Shown piece after piece: positions 59,301 to 64,000 of a stretch of DNA of 64,000 bases; within the stretch, counting starts at the first letter, position 1; each line of letters opens with the position of its first letter. The DNA lies in the NCBI RefSeq assembly GCF_002234675.1, contig NC_019867.2:3118001-3182000 (forward strand), in the 5' to 3' direction. The stretch comes from Oryzias latipes. Taxonomy: Eukaryota; Chordata; Actinopteri; Beloniformes; Adrianichthyidae. Both the position numbers and the translations under genes were made by a program. A model generated the notes under the pieces. It did not search any database. It worked only from the letters and a program-made list of their open reading frames with translations, and was not told the origin of the DNA.

Positions 59301-60229
59301 TTTTCCACTTGGCAAAGAAACTTTCCAAAGACGTTTGTTTTTTATTAATTTTGCTTTGTTTTATTTTAGCGGTATCCTATCACGTGACCGAGACGAGCGA
59401 ATTGGCCTGTGTCAAGAGTAACATAGACGGATGGAACAGAGAACCGGGCAATTTTTCAAAATAAAACATCTTTCAAATTCCGAAATAAATAAAACGGAAG
59501 TCATGTAAGTTATTTTATTTTATTTTTTCTGTGCGGCCCGGTACCAAATGACCCACGGACCAGTACCGGTCTGCGGCCCGGGGGTTAGGGACCACTGCTA
59601 TAGATTTCAAGCTTCTTAAAAAACAGATATATACTCTACCAGAACTTTGCAGATCATGAACGAATCACGACAACGTATTGCTGTAAAGCCCAGCAGGAAG
59701 CGCTCAAAAACATTCCGGTAAAGTCAGCGAGATATTCACAGATTCAGACTTCCGCGCTCAATAACTCTTTAGATAAGCATTTCAAACTGACAGCAAGTTT
59801 TCTCAACCAAGGCTGCACGATAAGAGGAAATATTAGTGATCAATATTGCAATTACAATATGATTTACCATGCATGAATAGTAAAACAAAAAACAACTTGT
59901 GTCATTTCCTTTTCACCGCAACAGTTTTATTTAAATGAAAGTCAACACCACCTACATTTTACTGCAAATAACCCTCGTCTACGTAGGAGGTGGGCATCTA
60001 ACATTAAAGGGCTCCATCAGATTGGTCAAATGTGTAACAAGCTCTTTTGAATCATAAAATACCTCAAGTTATTTTGGGGGCAATTTCCAGCTGTGCATAA
60101 CACAGATAAAACCCCAAATTCCTCCTCCGATGAGGGTCGGTGAGCCCGTCACATTTACCTTTGAAGCCCTCCTCGTCAAGCACCAGCGTGAAGTTCTCCG
60201 GGGTTTCCGTCAGGCTGAAGAACTTGCAT
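34408..60229 (-). CDS. castor1: Cytosolic arginine sensor for mTORC1 (GATS-like 3), first exon missing
   Basis: CASTOR1 binds arginine and, when unbound, inhibits GATOR2, so restraining mTORC1. Coding exons on the minus strand: 60159-60229, 55639-55832, 55190-55325, 53695-53818, 53304-53411, 53020-53102, 52664-52758, 34408-34479; every junction is GT-AG and in phase. The start of the first exon here corresponds to human residue 39; the preceding N-terminal exon was not found and should lie beyond 64000 or in unreadable DNA at 60230-64000. ACT-type blocks are clear: GVTKIAKSVIAPLA, VSVFMLSTYQTDFIL, FFSFSLIDGYISLVMD, YYISTFSFDHVL. Residues matching human arginine contacts S111-V112 and T300, F301, D304 are kept. 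The last exon is only 23 codons (VPEEDIVSVMGMLQHH...) and is separated by an 18-kb intron. Confidence 0.95.
35289..35326. repeat. (TA)n microsatellite
   Basis: Nineteen TA units, inside the 3' region of the LINE. Confidence 0.95.
35884..36238 (-). mobile_element. tRNA-derived SINE inserted in LINE
   Basis: On the minus strand: head GGGCTGCACGGTGGCGCAGT, B box GGTTCAAGTCC, then GTGTGGAGTTTGCATGTTCT and a body typical of a very common teleost SINE. Flanked by target duplications CACACTTTAATACA (35870-35883) and CACACTTCAATACA (36239-36252). Removing it restores the LINE frame across CIEVWG. Confidence 0.8.
36976..38687. other. castor1 last intron, unassigned part
   Basis: No gene recognised. 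TGTCATGACCCTAG at 37654 resembles the start of some fish LTRs, but no matching end or coding domain was found. Confidence 0.4.
38688..38765 (+). mobile_element. SINE head fragment
   Basis: GGGCAGCTGTGGTGCAGATG ... TTGACCTCTGATCGCAATAT ... TGGTTCGGTTC: a tRNA-like head related to 24457-24640, cut off by the LINE tail that follows. Confidence 0.5.
39234..41062. mobile_element. hAT element
   Basis: Both ends begin CAGGGCTCCAGACT in inverted orientation (39234 and 41062), followed by sequence rich in GGTCGCA/TGCGACC at the right. It is inserted in the 3' UTR of the surrounding LINE; five bases (TATTG) are shared by the flanks. No intact transposase. A further hAT-type end lies inside it (40570). 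Confidence 0.7.
40340..40570 (-). mobile_element. hAT-type terminus nested inside hAT element
   Basis: From 40570 leftwards on the minus strand: CAGGGGTCTCAAACTCGTGG then GGCCCGCAGG, the hallmark end of Charlie-like hAT elements. Its other end was not found. Confidence 0.55.
41431..43077 (+). mobile_element. PIF/Harbinger element, copy A
   Basis: Terminal inverted repeats GGGCCTCATTTATAAA at both ends; CAG flanks both sides (41428-41430, 43078-43080). A plus-strand frame from 42241 encodes the N-terminus of a HARBI1-like nuclease (MADLALLEDVANGRI, DEWLMSRFRLP). A minus-strand frame from 42825 encodes a Myb/SANT-like protein (KKRNFTQCEVEVIVGEVEKR, NAKKAREWQT). The two meet at a C/CA and TG/G palindrome (42508-42563). 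The catalytic core of the nuclease is missing, so the copy is non-autonomous. Confidence 0.85.
43209..44473 (-). mobile_element. PIF/Harbinger element, copy B (inverted)
   Basis: Near-identical to copy A in opposite orientation, with the same HARBI1-like start (minus strand from 43667) and part of the Myb-like frame (LTPPDERLAAIIGESLLSG). It lacks the N-terminal part of the Myb-like frame. Ends GGGCCTCATTTATAAA; flanks CAG (43206-43208) and CTG (44474-44476). The C/G palindrome (43330-43404) is longer than in copy A. Confidence 0.85.
44819..45959. other. castor1 last intron, middle part
   Basis: Mostly unassigned. 45510-45860 is a copy of the dispersed repeat with CATAATTAAAAGACCACCAG. No gene recognised. 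Confidence 0.4.
45960..48070 (+). mobile_element. Non-LTR retrotransposon (degenerate LINE)
   Basis: Plus-strand reverse transcriptase pieces with frameshifts: FVNVGPELAAEIPKC, KIAKVIPIYKSGDKHQFTN, YRPVSLLP, FIDLKKAFNTLNHDILLDKL, CGVPQGSILGPLLFNIYI, FADDTNIFY, FLGVVIDDKL, and a C-terminal YCIEIWGN. A SINE (46962-47210) splits it directly after the VPQG block. Same family as 34752-36975, in opposite orientation. Confidence 0.85.
46962..47210 (-). mobile_element. Young tRNA-derived SINE with perfect 20-bp TSD
   Basis: Minus-strand head GAGCCAGTTTAGCTCGTGCT, B box GGTTCGAATCCGG, a body with GGAAGGGCATCCGGC, and a GAAAGAAAAAGAAG tail. Target duplication TATTCAATATTTACATAAAT at 46942-46961 and 47211-47230, identical over 20 bp. 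Confidence 0.92.
48071..49883. other. castor1 last intron, unassigned
   Basis: No gene or named element recognised. 48640-48970 is somewhat GC-richer but has no continuous, recognisable frame. Confidence 0.4.
49890..50440 (-). repeat. Unclassified GC-rich interspersed repeat, copy 2
   Basis: Reverse complement homologous to 31935-32350. It includes GGACAGGCCCCGCCC, a G/A-rich tract (T/C on the minus strand) and GTTGGACCGG. It covers the 3' part of the family; the GC-rich 5' part of copy 1 is not present. Confidence 0.55.
51649..52426. mobile_element. hAT-type MITE
   Basis: Ends TAAGGGTGTGACGGTAACC and, inverted, TAGAGCTGTGACGGTGTGGG. Flanking 8-mers CTTAACAA and CTTATTAA match at six of eight. 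A related single end occurs at 50505-50525. Frames inside are not supported as genes. Confidence 0.65.
52850..52898 (+). mobile_element. Fragment of TAGGGCTGCACGATAT MITE
   Basis: GCACAGCTTGATAAATTTGT then ATATATTGTGCAGGCCTA matches the right end of the 58303-58706 element. Confidence 0.6.
53819..55189. other. castor1 intron
   Basis: About 1.4 kb of AT-rich intron with poly-A/T runs; no gene or element recognised. Confidence 0.6.
56483..57217 (+). other. Possible spliced exons on the opposite strand (weak)
   Basis: Two plus-strand stretches within a castor1 intron have splice-like borders. About 56493-56611 follows a pyrimidine-rich stretch ending AAG and ends before GTAAAA; its open frame is basic (KIGTRKEKKETDACRRRKP). 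About 57084-57217 follows TTCTTTCAG and has two open frames; the longer contains KSKKRRADARDLGRLIF. I recognise no family and the joint frame is not decisive. This could be chance or a pseudogene. Confidence 0.2.
57690..58124 (-). mobile_element. TAGGGCTGCACGATAT MITE, copy 1
   Basis: The right end reads, on the minus strand, TAGGGCTACACGATATGAGG, followed by the same interior as 58303-58706. The left end is decayed. Confidence 0.6.
58139..59597. mobile_element. hAT element (Charlie-like) with 8-bp TSD
   Basis: Ends CAGCGATCCCCATCC and, inverted, CAGTGGTCCCTAACCCCC, with subterminal ACGGACCGG/GTACCGGTC motifs. Flanking 8-mers CTCTAGAT (58131-58138) and CTATAGAT (59598-59605) differ at one base. 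The minus-strand frame near 59160-59300 (FNRQYQESYLKYGFIPTG) resembles the N-terminus of hAT-derived transposases. It contains a nested MITE. Confidence 0.8.
58303..58706 (+). mobile_element. TAGGGCTGCACGATAT MITE, copy 2, nested in hAT
   Basis: Ends TAGGGCTGCACGATAT and, inverted, TAGGCCTGCACAATAT. Flanking 8-mers GACACGCT (58295-58302) and GACACACT (58707-58714) differ at one base. 404 bp, non-coding; hAT-type by its 8-bp target. Confidence 0.8.
59811..60070 (+). mobile_element. TAGGGCTGCACGATAT MITE, copy 3 (right-truncated)
   Basis: AAGGCTGCACGATAAGAGGA start and shared interior blocks (CACCGCAACAGTTT, CGTCTACGTAGGAGG); the right end is missing. It lies 89 bp left of the 60159 castor1 exon. 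Confidence 0.6.
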
Positions 60230-61689
60230 CTGGAAACCAAAAAAAAAAGGGCAAAAATAAGAGAAGTTTAAAAACATGAAAAAATGGGAAGTAGAAGAAA
60301 TAAGGTTTAAACAATAGAAACCCTAAATGAAGTCCACTGAAATGCTCAGGACTATGAATCAATCAGCACACATTCCCAAAACCTGTTGTCATTTCCGCAT
60401 TACTGCAGCAAATAAGCTTTCATCACAATCTATAACCATAGTTTGAACTTCTAACTAGAATCAGCAAAGCCGGCAATATTCTCTGCAAAATTCTTTTACG
60501 TAGCCTCTTCACCCTTTGCAGAAAAGTGGATAAAGGCGACTGACAAAGCTCAGTATGTTAGAGGTTTATTAAAAAAAAGTCATTGGTATTCAGCTGGAAT
60601 TTTTTCCCCCCAACACTTGAGGCCAAATGCATTTGCTTTCAAAGGCTGTTGCTTGGGCAGCCTATTTAGCCTGCCTGAATGCCTGAATGTTGTCTTTGTG
60701 AACGGTCCAAAAAAGGCTTGCAGAGGGACCCAACTGTTCATACGCGGTAAAAACAATTAGGGCCCTTTTATCAAAAGAGGGGGAGAAAAGTGTTTGTCTA
60801 CACATTTTCTGTTATTTTGTCCAATAAACAAATTCAAAGTGTGTTCACAGGGCAAAAAAATCCACTCAATTCCCTTCTCTCACAATCGTATATAACATGA
60901 ACCACTGTTGGGCTTAAACAGTTGAACAAGGTTTCCTCATCCAAATGTCCTCACTTTAAACTGCTGAAGTTTAGCCTTTTTATAAACCATCCTCCTCAAT
61001 TCAGCGGTCACCTGATCAGCCATGTCCTGCACAGAAACAATGCAGCCCGTCTGCACCACAAGCACTGCTCATGCGCCAATCAACCAGCACAAAGGACGGC
61101 CCAAAGTGCTGACCTGTAGGGACGAAGTTCGAATCCCACAACAAGCTTCCCCAAACGTCGCTGGTTTGCTTTTCTACCAGGGGTGCAACAATTAATCGAT
61201 TAATTGATGAATCGATATATCCATCCACATTGATCTGTCTGAGGCAGGTTCTTAACTGTAAGAAACTATACCATTAAAAATTATTTCAAAATAGTCTAAA
61301 TCGATTATAATGAATCTTAGAAAATACCATTTGCTCCATGCCAGCAGTCCCACCCACAACTCAGAGGAGAATTTCTGCAAAAACTAGATTCTAGCTATAA
61401 AAAGAAGGCATAATCATAATCAAAAGACCACTGGAACACTTTGAAAAAAGCTCAAAAGATGATCAGAGCAGGTCCTTAAGGTTTGTTATCTCCTTTTTGT
61501 ATTTATAATGCTTTTTAGCAACTAACTGTGGTAATTATGTCATTTTGGGCTTTTAGACTCAACTCTTACTCTCAACAGAGTTGACAATGGAATTTTAATG
61601 TCGTTTTTTAGGGATTTTTGAGACATTATTTTACATTATTTTAGTCTTCTTGGTCAAATTTGGTAGACGGAACAACATTTACTCTATTT
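60230..61689. other. castor1 upstream intron, left part
   Basis: No exon found. 61020-61140 has a possible tRNA-like remnant (GTTCGAATCCC at about 61128). 61330-61480 is a copy of the dispersed repeat with AATCAAAAGACCACT. Confidence 0.4.
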
Positions 61690-62150
61690 TGGGGTTCCGC
61701 AGGGCAAGCTAATTGGCCCTCTTCTTTTTTTTAAACTGTATTTACTTTGTCATCTTGTTTTCATATCCAAGAAGTAAGGAATTTTATTACAATGCTACGC
61801 AGATGACACTCAGGTTTACGTGTCTCTAAAAAATATTGTTAAAACCAAACTACTAACTACTTTTAGTGAGATCATTTAAAAATATCTAAACTAAAGAAAA
61901 AGCCCTACCAACTAGGTTTATAATAAATCACAAACCTGCTTAAATAATTTAGGTAGGAGAAAACGAATCAATTTTAATCTCAAACGTAGACCATTACAGA
62001 TATTTGTTGTTAAAATAGTTTAGTGCTTAACTGACCACGCTGCTGCTGTAAAAATTACAGCAGGCAGAACTGTGATACTGACATTTGTATAAACAGAAAA
62101 CTGCACTGGACTCTGGCAGTGTTCAAACTGTAGGTCATTGAGCTTAATGT
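61690..62150 (+). mobile_element. L2-like LINE fragment
   Basis: GVPQGKLIGPLLFF followed by CYADDTQVYVSLK, the reverse transcriptase core of L2/Rex-like elements, with stops and frameshifts. Confidence 0.65.
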
Positions 62151-64000
62151 TGTGGCAAGATTTTGGGCCAATTTAATTTGGAAGGTTAAAAGGGGATTGG
62201 AAAAATCTTGCATTAAATATTTCTATCATTTTGTGCAATTGTGCTCAAGGCAAATAAGAAGTATTTCTTGGTTCTGTTGTGACCCGCGGGTCGGCATTTG
62301 AACAACCCTTTCCTGTAGAACCCTGTTCCATTGGCAAGTCAGTCTTCATGTACGGGTCGAAATTTGGACTGAAAGTGTAAAACATTATTAAAACTCTTTT
62401 TTTCACCATTTAGCTAGATTTCAGTTTCCTAACAAATGGACCATCAAAAAAGTCCCACAAGGTTCAGTTACTTTTTTTTATATTTAATCTTGAAACTGCA
62501 CACAGACACCGGCCTTCCAACTGAGAGAAAGTCAATAAGTTTTAGCTTTCAAAAATACACATCAGCATGTTTTGAGTTTTCCTGGTGTTGTGCAGGCTTC
62601 CATCTTCATCAGAAGACAAAGGGCAATTGTTGCTTGAAGAAAACCAACTCGGCCTTCATGGTGGCTTAGCGGAGCGAACAAAAACCTTTTTAACGACTTG
62701 GAGAAGCATTTATTTTGCAAATACCAGAATAAAAACAAAGTTGTTTCTATGGATTGCTTCTTCTTACGTATGCATAATAAGAAAAAAGATGGGGTTTTTT
62801 CCACACGTCATTGCCTAAAAATGTACATTTCTTCATTTCCGCCCATCGGTTAGCTTTAGGATGCAACAGTGTGGGAAACCACCAACCGCTGACTCAGCAA
62901 AAGATAATCCCTGTCATGACATGGGACAATCGCACCACGGAGACAAAGCAATGCAGGGAGAACACACTGTCACAACAACCGCCAGCTGTGCAAGCAAGCT
63001 CAGCCGGACCATTGTGTTATTATTACACCCTTTTTCATTTCCTGTTGCACTTTCACCTTCCTCACGCTGCGGCTTCCGGCAAACTCTGCATGTCATGCCA
63101 CGAGCATCGCTTTGCATACCGCGTGTCATTGTGCACGTCAGGGACACGCTAACTTTCCTGCAACACAAAATCTTAAGATTTTGCAGCACAATATAGAATT
63201 TTCATCCTACCAATAAAGTCAATTCTTAGGACTAGTAGTTTTTTTAATTCCTCTTCAACTGTTTTATTTCTTACATTAACCGTTTTATGCAGAGGTCGGA
63301 TGTAAATGCTCTTTAGCAGCAAGCTATTTTTTGTTGTTTGGGGTATTACATCATTTCCTGAAGTTAAATTTTCACCTTAGCCTTCATCTTAGGGAGTCCC
63401 CGTCCTGCAAGCTTCACTTTTTTAATGGTTTTTATGGAAAACATGAGCTTGAATTTGAGAAGAAGTTCTGACAAATGAAACTCGAGAATTTGATATCTTT
63501 GCCGCACATTTTTAAAGGAGATGTTGCACCTTAAACGGACCACCTTTGGCTTTTTTTTGGGGGGGGGGGTGGGGGGGGTGGGGGCTAAGATAGACCCTGC
63601 TTTGAGTTCATGGACTTGGGGAACATGCATGTCAAATCAGTTATTCTGTAACACTAGAACACAGAGTTCCTGCAGCCTTTCATGCAGTAAAAACAGGTTG
63701 TTTTTGTTTTTTCTTTGGTCTCCAGCCTACATAGATAGTAAACCTGGAAGAAAATAACTGTTCTCCATCTTTGCCCTCCATCCTCCATCAGCTGAACCAT
63801 CACGTTTGCACCTTTCTGCTCAGAAAGCAGTTTTGGAGGATTAACAGCTGCTAAAAAAAATAAAAGTCTTTGTTGCTTTTAATTTTAGACTTTGTCTTTT
63901 CTTGTTGTTGTGCTTGCAGAAACCCGTCCTCAGCGGGATCAAATGTTGTGTAATGGGACGGGGAAAAAAACAAACTCTTTCCTTGAAGCAGGAACCACCA
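62151..64000. other. Right end, unassigned
   Basis: No exon, including no castor1 first exon, and no named repeat recognised. There is a poly-G tract at 63560-63582 on the plus strand. Confidence 0.4.

Noticed and set aside
62811-63196. Overlapping frames near the right edge as castor1 exon 1
   Set aside because: None encodes the expected N-terminal block or ends in a minus-strand donor of the right phase.

Overview
The window is vertebrate nuclear DNA. Short exons with GT-AG introns, many non-LTR, hAT, Harbinger and tRNA-SINE repeats, and proteins closest to known vertebrate families all point to a teleost fish. The repeat mix looks percomorph or medaka-like, but the species cannot be fixed from sequence alone. 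All gene calls come from reading exons, splice sites and reading phase directly and comparing the translations with remembered vertebrate family sequences. No database search was run.

Seven protein-coding genes are present. From the left: fbxw8 (minus strand, exons 1-4 only, running off the left edge); a BH3-only gene best called hrk (plus, single coding exon); rnft2 (minus, nine coding exons, complete, 445 aa); spring1/c12orf49 (plus, five coding exons, complete, 201 aa); two adjacent four-helix cytokine genes of the LIF/OSM (fish M17) family (both minus, three coding exons each, 213 and 187 aa); and castor1/gatsl3 (minus, eight coding exons seen, first coding exon not found and presumably beyond the right edge).

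The order fbxw8-hrk-rnft2-spring1, with its orientations, matches human 12q24.22. The order LIF-like, OSM-position cytokine, castor1 matches human 22q12.2. The two human blocks are fused here. fbxw8/hrk and rnft2/spring1 are head-to-head pairs with short shared promoters; hrk and rnft2 are tail-to-tail.

The genes serve separate functions: ubiquitin ligase substrate recognition (fbxw8), membrane RING ligase (rnft2), apoptosis trigger (hrk), SREBP-pathway control in the Golgi (spring1), gp130-type cytokines, and arginine sensing for mTORC1 (castor1). There is no sign of an operon-like system.

The rest is intron and intergenic DNA rich in mobile elements. The last intron of castor1 (34480-52663, about 18 kb) is the most repeat-packed. 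It holds two copies of one LINE family, one split by a SINE with a perfect 20-bp target duplication; a second LINE broken by a hAT element and by two inverted Harbinger copies, between which a LINE segment is flipped; and one of two inverted copies of an unclassified GC-rich repeat. The castor1 intron at 55833-60158 holds a hAT element with a MITE nested inside it. The region right of 60230 is repeat remnants and unassigned DNA.
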